A stretch of DNA of 60,542 nucleotides from Clostridiaceae bacterium (GCA_012519655.1 JAAYPS010000042.1:1-60542); one strand, 5' to 3'; positions 9,906 to 19,165 are shown, counted from the first letter of the stretch. The notes: generated by a model not told the origin, from the letters alone. Program-made: numbers and translations.

Positions 9906-11520
9906 AGTGATGATTATTGATGATGAAACCATCATAAGAACAGGCATTAAAAATATTATTAACTGGAAACAATTTGACTGCAAAATATGTGCCGAAGCTT
10001 CAGATGGTGAAGAAGGTGCAGCTTTAATAAAACAACATTCGCCTGATATAATTATTACTGACATACGTATGCCCGGAATTGATGGTCTAAAAATGATAAA
10101 CGAGATTAAGGATTTAGTCCCCAATTGTAGAATAATAGTTTTAACAGGTTACAGGGATTTTGATTATGTTCAGGAAGCAATAAAACTTGGTGTATTTGAT
10201 TTTGTTTTAAAGCCTACAAAAATCGAAGAACTTACAGCTGTTATAGATAGAGCAGTTAACGAATTAAAATCCCTAAAAAGTAAAGAAGAAGAGTTCAGTA
10301 AATTAAAGAAATTATTTGAGCAGAATATCCCTGTACTAAAAGAAAAGTTTTTATATGATTTAATATATGAGATATATCCAAGTAGTGAAGATGTATTATC
10401 CCGAGCAGATCTATTAGGAATAGATCTATCTCCTTTCTTACTCCTTGTAGTAGAAATTGATGTAGATGAGAATGCAAAAATCAGTCAGTATGACAGAAAC
10501 CTATATCAGTTTGGTATAATCAATACTTTTATGGATGTGTTTTCAGATAGTTTCAAAGTAACGAATATTCCGCTAAATGATGTAGCTGTTGCATTCATAC
10601 TTGAGATTAAAGGCAGTGTCGATTATCTAACGTTGATTAACAACAAATGTGATTATCTTCAAGAACTTCTTACAAATTGCTTTGGTATAACAGTAACTAT
10701 TGCGGTCAGTTCAGAGGGCAGGGAGATAATGCAACTATCCGAAAAGTATCGTGAATGCATGGAAGCACTAGAACGTAAATTCTATATCGGTAATAATACC
10801 GTTATCTACCATGAAGATATTAAGGGATTTTTTAAGTACGTGGATTATTCACCGCTTGAAAAAAATCAAAAACTCTTACTTGAGGGTATAAAAACCGGTA
10901 ACGAAGGGATTGTATCGCAAAAGCTCGAGGACATATTTGAATATATTAATAACAATGATCATATTGACATGAACTATTTAAGAAATTACTACTGGAACAT
11001 AATAACGTATATAAATAATATAAGGCTTTCTGTAGCACAGGCGTCTAATGATCGAAGTGTAGAGGGTATTAACATTATTAGCGTGCACAATATTATTAGT
11101 GAATCACAAAGCGTTCAAGAACTCAACGAGCTTGTAAGAGAGGTTTGCCGAAGTATAACGGCTAAGATCAACAATTATAATAATAAAAGTATCAAGCTGG
11201 TATTACGCAAAGCCATAAATTACATACAAAAACATTATAAAGAACAAATAACTCTTAATATAGTTGCAGAGCATGTCTATGTCAGCACCAGCTATTTGAG
11301 CAGGATGTTTAAAAAAGAGCTGGGTATAAACTTTATAGACTACCTGAATGGATTACGAATAGAAAAGGCAAAAGAATTGTTAATGGACCCCAAATACAAA
11401 ACCTATGAAGTGGCTGAAAAAGTTGGAATCAATGATGCACATTACTTCTCGCGGCTCTTTAAAAAATACGTAGGAATCTCCCCCACAGAATTTAAAGATT
11501 CAGTTCTTATTGAAAAATAA
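9898..11520 (+). CDS. Response regulator, YesN/AraC family
   Basis: Cytosolic DNA-binding regulator of 540 residues. The N-terminal receiver has the acidic pair IDDE and phosphoacceptor Asp55 in ITDIRMPG, with Lys in VLKPTK. A long middle region with coiled-coil character follows. The C-terminal AraC-type double helix-turn-helix spans about 435-535 (INYIQKHY, STSYLSRMFKKELG, NDAHYFSRLFKKYVGISP). It probably switches on the permease operon that starts 286 bp downstream. Partner of the overlapping YesM-type kinase. Confidence 0.95.
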   Translation: MFKVMIIDDETIIRTGIKNIINWKQFDCKICAEASDGEEGAALIKQHSPDIIITDIRMPGIDGLKMINEIKDLVPNCRIIVLTGYRDFDYVQEAIKLGVFDFVLKPTKIEELTAVIDRAVNELKSLKSKEEEFSKLKKLFEQNIPVLKEKFLYDLIYEIYPSSEDVLSRADLLGIDLSPFLLLVVEIDVDENAKISQYDRNLYQFGIINTFMDVFSDSFKVTNIPLNDVAVAFILEIKGSVDYLTLINNKCDYLQELLTNCFGITVTIAVSSEGREIMQLSEKYRECMEALERKFYIGNNTVIYHEDIKGFFKYVDYSPLEKNQKLLLEGIKTGNEGIVSQKLEDIFEYINNNDHIDMNYLRNYYWNIITYINNIRLSVAQASNDRSVEGINIISVHNIISESQSVQELNELVREVCRSITAKINNYNNKSIKLVLRKAINYIQKHYKEQITLNIVAEHVYVSTSYLSRMFKKELGINFIDYLNGLRIEKAKELLMDPKYKTYEVAEKVGINDAHYFSRLFKKYVGISPTEFKDSVLIEK

Positions 11521-11806
11521 CATGGTGTGTTTTTTATCAATTGATGGTTATATATAAGTCTGCAAAATATGAAGTGGGATATTTTGGTGGACTTTTTTGT
11601 TGTATAATTTTGTAATAAAGTTGTCAATATTCTGCAAGATAGCTCAAATTGGTCCATTTATGTAATAGTTCGCTTCTGGTAAAATGAATATACAATCTTT
11701 TCGTGTCTAAATACAAATAAACATTTACATCATATTCAACATTATACTCCATACAAAAGATAAACTGAAAACTTAAAAATTACTTCAAAGAAAGGCAGAC
11801 GGTGCA

Positions 11807-12778
11807 ATGTCAAAAGAAAGTAATATAACAGTTATTAAACCAAATGTAAATAAAGGTTTTTTGTATGAGATAAAGAAAAACTGGGCACTTTTTGTTATGT
11901 TAGTCCCAGGAGTCTTAATTCTCATTATTAATAATTACATACCAATGTTCGGAATAGTAATATCTTTTAAGAGGTATCGTTTCCATGGTAATTTCATTAG
12001 CAGCATAATCAAAAGCGAATGGATTGGATTCAAAAACTTTGAGTTCTTCTTCAAAACTCCTTATGCATTCACCATTACAAGGAATACTATATTATATAAT
12101 TTAATGTTTATCATATTAGGCTTGATAATCCCAGTAGCATTTGCCATATTACTTAATGAAATAACTAATAAACGCTCGGCTAAAGTTTACCAAAGTCTTA
12201 TGTTTTTACCGTATTTCCTTTCTTGGATAGTAGTTAGTTACCTTGCATATTCTCTTTTCAGTATTGAAAGTGGATTCATAAATAGAGGGCTTCTTTCAGC
12301 CTTTGGCATAGAGCCTGTCAGATGGTACTTTGAGCCTAAATACTGGCCATTTATACTTACGTTTTTCCAATTGTGGAAATATACAGGATATAACACTGTA
12401 GTATATTTAGCTGCAATATCGGGTCTTGATACCGAGTACTATGAGGCGGCTGAAATTGACGGTGCTTCAAAACTGCAACAAATAAGATTTATTACAATAC
12501 CACTATTAAGGTCGGTAATGGTTATTATGACGCTAGTTGCAGTGGGCAAAATATTTAATGCAGACTTTGGTTTGTTCTACAATGTTCCACGTAACAGTGG
12601 TCAGCTCTATTCTGTCACAGATGTTATTGATACTTATGTATATCGAGCATTAAGAAATACTAACAATATTTCTATGGCAGCTGCAGCAGGTACATATCAG
12701 GCTATTGTGGGATGCATAACTGTCTTTACATCTAACTTTATTGTTAAAAAGATAGATAGAGATAAGGCACTGTTTTAG
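11807..12778 (+). CDS. ABC sugar transporter permease, LplB type
   Basis: Integral membrane permease of the carbohydrate-uptake CUT1 group, 323 residues, with about six membrane helices. The cytoplasmic EAA loop is visible near 213 (EAAEIDGASKLQQIRF and PLL), which contacts the ATPase. It forms a heterodimer with the next gene, 13 bp downstream. No ATP-binding subunit is encoded in the cluster, so a shared MsiK/UgpC-type ATPase elsewhere is implied. LplB-type systems often carry plant-wall oligosaccharides such as rhamnogalacturonan or xylan fragments. Confidence 0.93.
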   Translation: MSKESNITVIKPNVNKGFLYEIKKNWALFVMLVPGVLILIINNYIPMFGIVISFKRYRFHGNFISSIIKSEWIGFKNFEFFFKTPYAFTITRNTILYNLMFIILGLIIPVAFAILLNEITNKRSAKVYQSLMFLPYFLSWIVVSYLAYSLFSIESGFINRGLLSAFGIEPVRWYFEPKYWPFILTFFQLWKYTGYNTVVYLAAISGLDTEYYEAAEIDGASKLQQIRFITIPLLRSVMVIMTLVAVGKIFNADFGLFYNVPRNSGQLYSVTDVIDTYVYRALRNTNNISMAAAAGTYQAIVGCITVFTSNFIVKKIDRDKALF

Positions 12779-12791
12779 GAGGCTTAAGAGC

Positions 12792-13751
12792 ATGGATAAA
12801 TCCTTTGGAATTGTTAATGACAATATGAAAAAAAATCGAAAATATAAGTCACATAATAATATCGGGAACCGAATATCTGGTACAAGCAATTTCTTTATAA
12901 ATTTGTTATTCGTTTTTAACTGTATCTTATGTATTGCGCCAATCCTATTAATAATAGTAATTTCTCTAACCGATGAAAAGGAATTACTGGTTTATGGATA
13001 CAGTTTTTTCCCGGATAAGTTTTCAGTGAAAGCGTATGATTATGTATTTACAGCAGGTGATACAATTTGGAGAGCATATGGAGTTTCAATCTTAGTAACA
13101 TTAGTGGGAACATTATTAAGTGTACTTGTTATTTGCTTTTATGCGTATCCATTATCACGACAGAGTTTCAAGTATAAAAATTTCTTTTCATTCTTCGCAT
13201 ACTTTACGATGATATTTGGCGGTGGACTTGTTCCGTGGTATATGGTTTACACACAGCTTATACCTATTAAAAACACTATTTGGATTATGATAGTCCCCTA
13301 CTTGATGAATGCCTGGTACATGATGATAATGAGGACATTTTTCAAAACCACCATCCCTGAGTCAATTATTGAATCAGCGAAGATTGATGGAGCGGGTGAG
13401 TTCAGAACTTTTTTTGTAATTGTACTACCGCTTTGTAAAGCCGGAGTTGCGACTATTGCACTTTTCTGTACATTGGGATATTGGAATGATTGGTGGCTTC
13501 CACTTGTGTTTATAACCGATAATAAGCTGTATAACATTCAATATTTGATGTACCAAACATTGAACAGCATTCAATATCTAGCTAGTGGGAGTGCTCAGTT
13601 TTCAGAATCATCTAAAGTCTTGGCGGATTTGCCAACTGAGGGTGCACGAATGGCAATTGCAGTTATATCCATTGGTCCTATAATATTTGCTTATCCGTTT
13701 TTCCAAAAATATTTTATTAAAGGTCTTACAATAGGTGCTGTTAAGGGATAG
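12792..13751 (+). CDS. ABC sugar transporter permease, YtcP type
   Basis: Second CUT1 permease (AraQ/YtcP group), 319 residues with about six membrane helices after a basic N-terminus of about 35 residues. The EAA loop is near 192 (IIESAKIDGAGEFRTF, then VLPL). It follows the LplB-type gene closely, with a ribosome site GGAGGC overlapping that gene's stop. It is co-transcribed with the binding-protein gene 50 bp downstream. Confidence 0.93.
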   Translation: MDKSFGIVNDNMKKNRKYKSHNNIGNRISGTSNFFINLLFVFNCILCIAPILLIIVISLTDEKELLVYGYSFFPDKFSVKAYDYVFTAGDTIWRAYGVSILVTLVGTLLSVLVICFYAYPLSRQSFKYKNFFSFFAYFTMIFGGGLVPWYMVYTQLIPIKNTIWIMIVPYLMNAWYMMIMRTFFKTTIPESIIESAKIDGAGEFRTFFVIVLPLCKAGVATIALFCTLGYWNDWWLPLVFITDNKLYNIQYLMYQTLNSIQYLASGSAQFSESSKVLADLPTEGARMAIAVISIGPIIFAYPFFQKYFIKGLTIGAVKG

Positions 13752-13801
13752 AACCGGTTATCGGTTTTATATATAGTCAAATATTTTAAGGAGGGAATTT
13801 T

Positions 13802-15304
13802 ATGTCCAGAACAAAAAAAATTTACAGCGTTGCATTGCTTATTATCTTAGTATTAAGCCTTACATTGAGTGCCTGTGTACCTGTGGTACCAGGTGGTGGA
13901 ACAACAACTACACAACCAGATACTAGTGGACAGACAGGACCTGCTGTTAAACTTACTTGGTACTTAGTTGGAAACAGACAAGAACCCGACACCCCAAAGG
14001 TGCTTGCAGAAGCAAACAAATACCTCAAGGATAAATTAAATGTTGAACTTGAGTTAAATGTATTTGGATGGGGCGACGATTACGATCAAAAAACCAATAC
14101 TGCTTTAGCAGCTGGTGAGCCCATTGATATTGTATTTACTGCTAGTTGGGCAGCAAACTACAATGTGAACGCTACATCAGGATATTTTAAAGAACTAAAT
14201 GCATATATTGAAAAATATCCAGCAATAAAGGATATTTTGGGCGAAGACTTCCTTAATGGTTCTGCAATCAACGGAAAAAACTATGCAGTACCAACTAACA
14301 AGGAGAAGGTACATAACTGGGGTTACTTGTTAAAGAAAGACCTTGTTGACAAGTACGACATGGATGTAAGTAAAATTACATCAATAGAATCATTAGAGCC
14401 ATTCCTAAAGATAATTAAGGATAATGAGCCAGAAATAACACCAGTTTGTATAGCTACTATGGATGCTCCCTTCCAGCTTCTTGACTGGGACCGCATAAGC
14501 GATGATGATGTTCCTGGTGCTTTGTATCCAGATAACAGAGACTCAACCATCATTAACCATTTCCTTGCTCCAGAAAGCATTGAACACTATGAACTTATGA
14601 GAGATTGGGCAAATAAAGGTTATATCCACCAAGATGCTGCGACAATGCAGAATCAATCTGAGCTTATGAAATCAGGAACATTCTTTGCTGCTTCTCAATC
14701 CTTAAAACCTGGAAAAGATGCTGAAGTTGAAGCAACAACAGGTATTGAGTGGGTTCAGGTTGATGTAACAAGACCTGTTATGTCAAATCGTGAGACCACA
14801 GGTGCTCTACTTGCAATTCCTGCAGCTTCAAGAAATCCTGAGAAGGCTTTCCAATTAATTGAACTATTATATACAGACAAGTATTTCAAAAACCTTATAG
14901 ACTATGGTATTGAAGATGTACACTATAAGAAGGTTTCTGACAATGTTATCTCACTTATCGATCCTGATAATTCACCTTACAATCCAGGTCATGGTTGGAA
15001 GTTTGGAGATCAGTTCAAAGATTACCTAATGGACAACGAAGACCCAGCTAAGTGGGAAAAATTCTTAGAGTTCAACGATGCTGGATTAGTAATGAACAGC
15101 CTTGGATTTATGTTTGATAAGACCAATGTTGAAACTGAGATTTCTTCTTGTAAGAACGTTGTTCAAGCATACTACAAGCAGCTATTCACAGGTGCGGTAG
15201 AAGTTGCACCAACAATAGAGGCGTTTAAGAAAGAGCTTGTAGGCGCAGGCGTTGACGAGCTAATTGCAGAAATGCAAAGACAGTACGACGAATGGCGTAA
15301 ATAA
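13802..15304 (+). CDS. ABC sugar-binding lipoprotein (LplA/YtcQ type)
   Basis: Extracellular solute-binding protein, 500 residues, probably the ligand-delivering subunit for the two permeases just upstream. The lipoprotein signal ends in LTLSAC (Cys25) and is followed by a flexible Gly/Thr/Pro linker. The size and acidic, aromatic-rich body fit the large LplA-type binding proteins. GGAGGG lies just before the ATG. A stem-loop after the gene suggests the end of the transporter operon. Ligand not identifiable; a pectin-derived oligosaccharide is possible given the pectinesterase downstream. Confidence 0.92.
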   Translation: MSRTKKIYSVALLIILVLSLTLSACVPVVPGGGTTTTQPDTSGQTGPAVKLTWYLVGNRQEPDTPKVLAEANKYLKDKLNVELELNVFGWGDDYDQKTNTALAAGEPIDIVFTASWAANYNVNATSGYFKELNAYIEKYPAIKDILGEDFLNGSAINGKNYAVPTNKEKVHNWGYLLKKDLVDKYDMDVSKITSIESLEPFLKIIKDNEPEITPVCIATMDAPFQLLDWDRISDDDVPGALYPDNRDSTIINHFLAPESIEHYELMRDWANKGYIHQDAATMQNQSELMKSGTFFAASQSLKPGKDAEVEATTGIEWVQVDVTRPVMSNRETTGALLAIPAASRNPEKAFQLIELLYTDKYFKNLIDYGIEDVHYKKVSDNVISLIDPDNSPYNPGHGWKFGDQFKDYLMDNEDPAKWEKFLEFNDAGLVMNSLGFMFDKTNVETEISSCKNVVQAYYKQLFTGAVEVAPTIEAFKKELVGAGVDELIAEMQRQYDEWRK

Positions 15305-15354
15305 GTTAAATCCCATAAATAAATCCCAATATATTTAATTATTATCATTAGTCT

Positions 15355-15391
15355 CAGAGAGTGTAAGTGCTTTTAGTGCTTACACTCTCTG
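15355..15391 (+). terminator. Terminator-like hairpin after the transporter operon
   Basis: A 13-bp perfect stem (CAGAGAGTGTAAG paired with CTTACACTCTCTG) with an 11-base loop. The T run after it is short (CTTT), so termination efficiency is uncertain. Confidence 0.65.
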
Positions 15392-15414
15392 CTTTATGAA
15401 AGCACCTCTATCTA

Positions 15415-15508
15415 CTTATATCTTAATAGTTTTTCATGCATCCCAAAAAAGCAATTAATAATTACAGTACAATCATACACGCTTATATCTTAATAGTTTT
15501 TCATGCAT
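15415..15508. repeat. 27-bp direct repeat, period 67 bp
   Basis: Positions 15415-15441 and 15482-15508 are identical over 27 bases (begins CTTATATCTTAATAG, ends TTTTTCATGCAT). They lie between the transporter terminator and the holin-like gene. There are only two copies, so this is not a CRISPR array. A tandem operator or a duplication footprint is possible. Confidence 0.8.
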
Positions 15509-15615
15509 TCATTAAAACTTTCATATCTCTAATTATTATGTCTTCATAGAAAAATGTCACATTTTCAGTATTTGCATATACTGAATTAGAGTATTTTGGA
15601 TATGGAGGAGCAGGA

Positions 15616-16071
15616 ATGAACAGTCTAATGCAGACTTTTGAAACTAAAACGTTTATAGGGGCATTGATAGTTGTGCTCGCGTATATTTCTGAATCAATGC
15701 ATGAACTATTCGTCATTTTGGCAATATTTATGGTTTTAGACTATATAACAGGAATTCTTTGTGGAATGATTAAAAATGAGGGATTTAGTTATAAAAAAGG
15801 AATTACGGGTGCGATAAAAAAGCTGATGTATTTAGTGCTGATAATTATTACTGTTATGCTCGAGTTTTTAATTGAATACTTACTAAAAAACTCGAGTATT
15901 AATATGGAAGTTGGGAACTCCATTACAATTGCAATGTATATCTACCTTATAGGCACTGAGGGTTTGAGCATAATACAAAACTTGATAATCCTTGGTATCC
16001 CCGTTCCGCCGTTTATGACTAGATTATTTGGATTAATTAAAGATGAAGGAGGTAATCTAACCAAAAAATAA
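15616..16071 (+). CDS. Phage-holin-like membrane protein (TcdE/holin 4 family)
   Basis: A 151-residue protein with three or four membrane helices and a short charged C-terminus (KDEGGNLTKK). The pattern ILAIFMVLDYITGILCGMIK fits the holin 4 / toxin-secretion holin family, which includes TcdE of Clostridioides difficile. Such proteins form membrane pores for lysis or for release of large proteins without a signal peptide. No endolysin or other phage gene is adjacent, and the neighbours concern sugar uptake and pectin. The ribosome site GGAGGAG is strong. Family call fairly sure; role unknown. Confidence 0.8.
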   Translation: MNSLMQTFETKTFIGALIVVLAYISESMHELFVILAIFMVLDYITGILCGMIKNEGFSYKKGITGAIKKLMYLVLIIITVMLEFLIEYLLKNSSINMEVGNSITIAMYIYLIGTEGLSIIQNLIILGIPVPPFMTRLFGLIKDEGGNLTKK

Positions 16072-16384
16072 GGTATAACTAAGGGGTTGCTGATTGTATT
16101 GACTATGGTTTGTACCAAATTTTGAAGTGAAAAAACGTCAGTAAAGAAAGATGCATATTAACTATAACTATACTATTATCTACAAAACCATCTCTTAGTG
16201 TAATGGAGTGTAAAGCAAGTTGCATATTAACTAACAATGGCTTGCACAAGTATTTTTGTTATTATAAAATTACAAATAGCAATTACGCGAGGAGCATTGA
16301 TTATACTTTATATATCTTGTGAAAAGGGGTAATAATAATATTGACACTACATTAATAAATCGTGTTTTAAAGAAAGGTGTTAAA
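16072..16384. repeat. Intergenic region with 24-bp direct repeat, period 69 bp
   Basis: GTAAAGAAAGATGCATATTA-type copies lie at 16141-16164 and 16210-16233, matching at 22 of 24 bases. No gene is evident. An open frame runs from a GTG at 16319 into the pectinesterase gene, but it lacks a ribosome site. No convincing promoter is visible. Confidence 0.65.
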
Positions 16385-17350
16385 ATGATGATTGTTGCAG
16401 CAGATGGTAGCGGAGACTATTTAACAGTCGAACAAGCCCTGAAAAGTGTTAGTAACACAGATAATCGTGTTGCTATTTACATAAAAAACGGAGTCTATAG
16501 AGAAAAAATCCATATTGATAGGCCTAATGTCACCTTGGTGGGTGAGGATGTAGAATCAACCATTCTTACATACGATGATTATGCAAGAAAGCTATTTGAT
16601 GATGGAACTGAATATGGAACATTTAATTCCTATACAGTATTAATTACAGGTGATGGGTTCGAAGCTAACAATATAACATTTGAAAATTCAGCAGGATCAG
16701 GGAAAATCAAAGGACAAGCCCTCGCTGCATATGTGGATGCCGATCACACAGTATTTAGAAACTGCCATTTTAAAGGACACCAGGATACAATATTTACTGC
16801 TCCACTTCCGCCTGCGCCCATTCTACAAGATGGTTTTAAAGGACCGGGTGCTAATAAAGAAAGAAAGATGAGTAGCCAGTATTATGAAAACTGCTTAATA
16901 GAAGGAGATGTGGATTTTATCTTTGGTTCTGCAACAGCAGTTTTTAAGGATTGCACTATAGTATCCTTGGATAGAGGAGAAAAAGAGAATGGTATAAATG
17001 GATATATTACCGCTGCCTCTACTCCTGAGAGTATAAAGTATGGTTATGTTTTTATAAACTGCAAGTTACTGAGTGAATGTGCACCTGAAACTGTGTACCT
17101 TGGCAGGCCTTGGAGGAATTTTGCAAAAACCGTTTTTATAAATTGCTACATGGATGAACATATTAAAAGTGAAGGATGGCACAATTGGGACAAGATAGAT
17201 AGTGAGAAAACCACTTTTTATGCTGAATATAATAGTTATGGACCAGGAGGGAAAATGGATACTCGTGTTCCTTGGGCAAAGATTCTAACAGATGAACAAG
17301 CTAAGGAATATACGGTTGAGAATATTTTACCCTGGACAAAAACAATATAG
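16385..17350 (+). CDS. Pectinesterase (cytoplasmic form)
   Basis: Carbohydrate esterase family 8: removes methyl esters from polygalacturonate. The right-handed beta-helix pattern and all active-site motifs are present: Gln111 in GQALAAYVDAD, Gln133-Asp134 in GHQDTIF, Asp178 in GDVDFIFG, and Arg241 in LGRPWRNF. The ATG at 16385 is chosen because AAAGGTG lies 5 bases upstream; the protein is 321 residues. There is no signal peptide, so it probably acts inside the cell on imported methylated oligogalacturonides. This fits the sugar importer upstream. No pectate lyase is present in the window. Confidence 0.94.
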   Translation: MMIVAADGSGDYLTVEQALKSVSNTDNRVAIYIKNGVYREKIHIDRPNVTLVGEDVESTILTYDDYARKLFDDGTEYGTFNSYTVLITGDGFEANNITFENSAGSGKIKGQALAAYVDADHTVFRNCHFKGHQDTIFTAPLPPAPILQDGFKGPGANKERKMSSQYYENCLIEGDVDFIFGSATAVFKDCTIVSLDRGEKENGINGYITAASTPESIKYGYVFINCKLLSECAPETVYLGRPWRNFAKTVFINCYMDEHIKSEGWHNWDKIDSEKTTFYAEYNSYGPGGKMDTRVPWAKILTDEQAKEYTVENILPWTKTI

Positions 17351-17364
17351 AAATGTGTTATAAT
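17333..17364 (+). promoter_or_regulatory. Possible promoter of tsaE-tsaB-rimI
   Basis: An extended -10 element TGTTATAAT (TATAAT at 17359-17364) lies 55 bases before tsaE. The nearest -35-like element, TGGACA (17333-17338), gives a long 20-bp spacer. The -10 is good, the -35 doubtful. Confidence 0.4.
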
Positions 17365-17419
17365 GTGAAAACTGCTTTTTGTTTTTTAGCACTGAATAAA
17401 GGTATAGGGTTAGGTTAAT

Positions 17420-17854
17420 ATGTGGGAAATAATTACTAACAATGAATTAGAGACAATAGAGCTGGGTGAAAAGATAGCAGGGCGACTTAACAAAGGAGAC
17501 ATTCTTGCTCTGTCAGGTGATTTAGGTACGGGAAAAACTGCTTTTGTAAAGGGAATAGCAAAAGGATTTGGTATTAATGATTATATTACAAGTCCTACTT
17601 TTACACTAGTTCATAGCTATAAAGGAACGGAATTTGAGCTTCACCATTTTGATGTTTATCGTATTAATGATGAAGAAGAGCTATTTGAAATAGGTTTTGA
17701 AGAGTATTTATATGAAGATGATATTTGTGTGATTGAGTGGGCAGACCTAATAAAAAATTTAATACCAAACCACTCAATATGGATTTATTTTGAACGTTTA
17801 GAAGGTGGTTCTGATCAACGAAGGATTACCATAAAGGGGCTGGAGGAAAAATGA
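17420..17854 (+). CDS. tsaE: tRNA threonylcarbamoyladenosine biosynthesis ATPase TsaE
   Basis: Small P-loop ATPase needed, with TsaB and TsaD, to make the t6A37 modification of ANN-decoding tRNAs. It has 144 residues. Walker A GDLGTGKT is at 33-40, and the conserved SPTFTLVHSY and IEWADLI segments are present. It overlaps tsaB by 4 bases (ATGA), so it is coupled to its partner. tsaD is not in the window. Confidence 0.95.
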   Translation: MWEIITNNELETIELGEKIAGRLNKGDILALSGDLGTGKTAFVKGIAKGFGINDYITSPTFTLVHSYKGTEFELHHFDVYRINDEEELFEIGFEEYLYEDDICVIEWADLIKNLIPNHSIWIYFERLEGGSDQRRITIKGLEEK

Positions 17855-18564
17855 AAATACTTGCGTTGGATACCTCTGCAGGAACAGCAACTGCTGCGAT
17901 TTCGACAAATGGTTTTTTGACAGGCGAAATATCCATCCGAAATGGGAGGACTCATTCACAAAAAGTTATTCCAATGATTGAATCGTTACTGGAGATGGTT
18001 GATTGTAAACCTGAGGATATAGATTTATTTTCAGTGGCAAACGGGCCAGGCTCTTTTACCGGCTTGCGAATTGGAGTTGTCACAATTAAGGCCATGGCAT
18101 ACGCTTTAAAAAAACCTGTATGTGAAGTATCAACCCTTATGGCGCTAGCGTGTACAGTTGATGAACAGGATGGCTTGGTATGTCCCATCATGGATGCGAG
18201 AAACCGCCAAGTATACTCAGGTGTATATAGAATCCAGCAGGATTCGGTAACGTCTCTATTAAATGATGGGGGTCTGGCGATAGAAGAATTAATAGATACG
18301 CTTAAGACTTATAACATGCCGGTACATTTTGTGGGTGATGCAGTGCCAATATATAAAGATTATATAATTGGACAGGGGATTGATGCACGTTTTGCATCGG
18401 ATGACATTTTTACACATCGAGCAGCTACAGTAGCATATCTTGCCTGGCGCATGCAGCAAGATGGGAAAATAACAGATGCTTTTCATGCAGCTCCAAATTA
18501 TCATAGAAAATCACAGGCTGAAAGAATGAAGGACCTGGCGGAGACTACACCTAATGGAAAATAA
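17851..18564 (+). CDS. tsaB: tRNA threonylcarbamoyladenosine biosynthesis protein TsaB
   Basis: Non-catalytic ASKHA-fold partner of TsaD in t6A synthesis. N-terminal phosphate-loop-like MKILALDTSAG and the conserved ANGPGSFTGLRIG are visible. The protein has 237 residues. It overlaps tsaE by 4 bases and rimI by 11 bases, so the three are one operon. Confidence 0.95.
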   Translation: MKILALDTSAGTATAAISTNGFLTGEISIRNGRTHSQKVIPMIESLLEMVDCKPEDIDLFSVANGPGSFTGLRIGVVTIKAMAYALKKPVCEVSTLMALACTVDEQDGLVCPIMDARNRQVYSGVYRIQQDSVTSLLNDGGLAIEELIDTLKTYNMPVHFVGDAVPIYKDYIIGQGIDARFASDDIFTHRAATVAYLAWRMQQDGKITDAFHAAPNYHRKSQAERMKDLAETTPNGK

Positions 18565-19000
18565 GATTATAATCAGAAGTATGGATAGCCAGGACATATT
18601 TAGTGTGTTGGAAGTGGAGAAACGCTCTTTTACTATTCCCTGGTCCGAGGAGATGTTCAGGATTGAGCTTCAAAACCCGAATTGTTTATACTTTGTAGCT
18701 GAAATATCAAACGTTATAGTTGGTTATGTGGGCTTGTGGATTATAGTAGATGAAGGACACATATCCAGTATTGCAGTTGATCCTTCATATAGAAGGTTGA
18801 AAATTGGAAGAGCTTTGATGCAGAACATATTTGATATAGCACAAAAAAAGCAACTGAAAGGTTTGACGCTGGAAGTAAGAGCAAGTAACATAGGAGCAAT
18901 CGAACTTTATAAGAGTTTTGGATTTAAAACTGAAGGTCGAAGAAAAGCATATTATAGTGATAATCAAGAAGATGCGCTTATTATGTGGCACCACTTATAA
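18554..19000 (+). CDS. rimI: Ribosomal protein S18-alanine N-acetyltransferase RimI
   Basis: GNAT-fold acetyltransferase of 148 residues; the acetyl-CoA motif is at about 79-88 (YRRLKIGRAL, of the RxxGxG/A type), followed by LEVRASNIGAIELYKSFGF. The tsaE-tsaB-rimI order is standard in Firmicutes. Expected substrate is the N-terminus of S18, but enzymes of this group can have broader targets. Confidence 0.92.
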   Translation: MENKIIIRSMDSQDIFSVLEVEKRSFTIPWSEEMFRIELQNPNCLYFVAEISNVIVGYVGLWIIVDEGHISSIAVDPSYRRLKIGRALMQNIFDIAQKKQLKGLTLEVRASNIGAIELYKSFGFKTEGRRKAYYSDNQEDALIMWHHL

Positions 19001-19024
19001 ACACAGAGTACAGAGAACACAGAG

Positions 19025-19104
19025 AACACAGAGGGACGGTTCTTTTGTGTTGTTTTTAAATTAAGCATTACGATAAGAGCACAAAAGAACCGTCCCTCTG
19101 TGTT
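19025..19104. repeat. Perfect 25-bp inverted repeat (dispersed repeat element)
   Basis: The arms at 19025-19049 and 19080-19104 are perfect reverse complements over 25 bases around a 30-base loop. The arm contains CACAGAGGGACGGTTCTTTT. Short ACACAGAG tandems flank it on the left, and AACTCTGTGTT on the right. The arm sequence recurs at 21-45. Such GGGACGGTTCT hairpins occur in many Firmicutes genomes to my knowledge. Here it separates rimI from the ribosomal promoter and could end rimI transcripts. Confidence 0.85.
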
Positions 19105-19136
19105 AAACTCTGTGTTAAAAAAAATAAAAAAAGTAC

Positions 19137-19165
19137 TTGTAATGGGAAAAGAATTATAGTATAAT
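19137..19165 (+). promoter_or_regulatory. Promoter of the S10 ribosomal operon
   Basis: TTGTAA (19137-19142) and TATAAT (19160-19165) with a 17-bp spacer. It is the only good promoter in front of rpsJ and would give a leader of about 350 bases. Confidence 0.75.

Noticed and set aside
15415-15508. Possible CRISPR array
   Set aside because: Only two 27-bp repeats with one 40-bp interval, no third copy and no cas genes.
15616-16071. Prophage remnant
   Set aside because: The holin-like gene stands alone; no integrase, lysin, portal or attachment site is visible around it.
16319-16384. Upstream GTG start for the pectinesterase
   Set aside because: No ribosome site before it; the extra residues match nothing in the family, while ATG 16385 has a good site.
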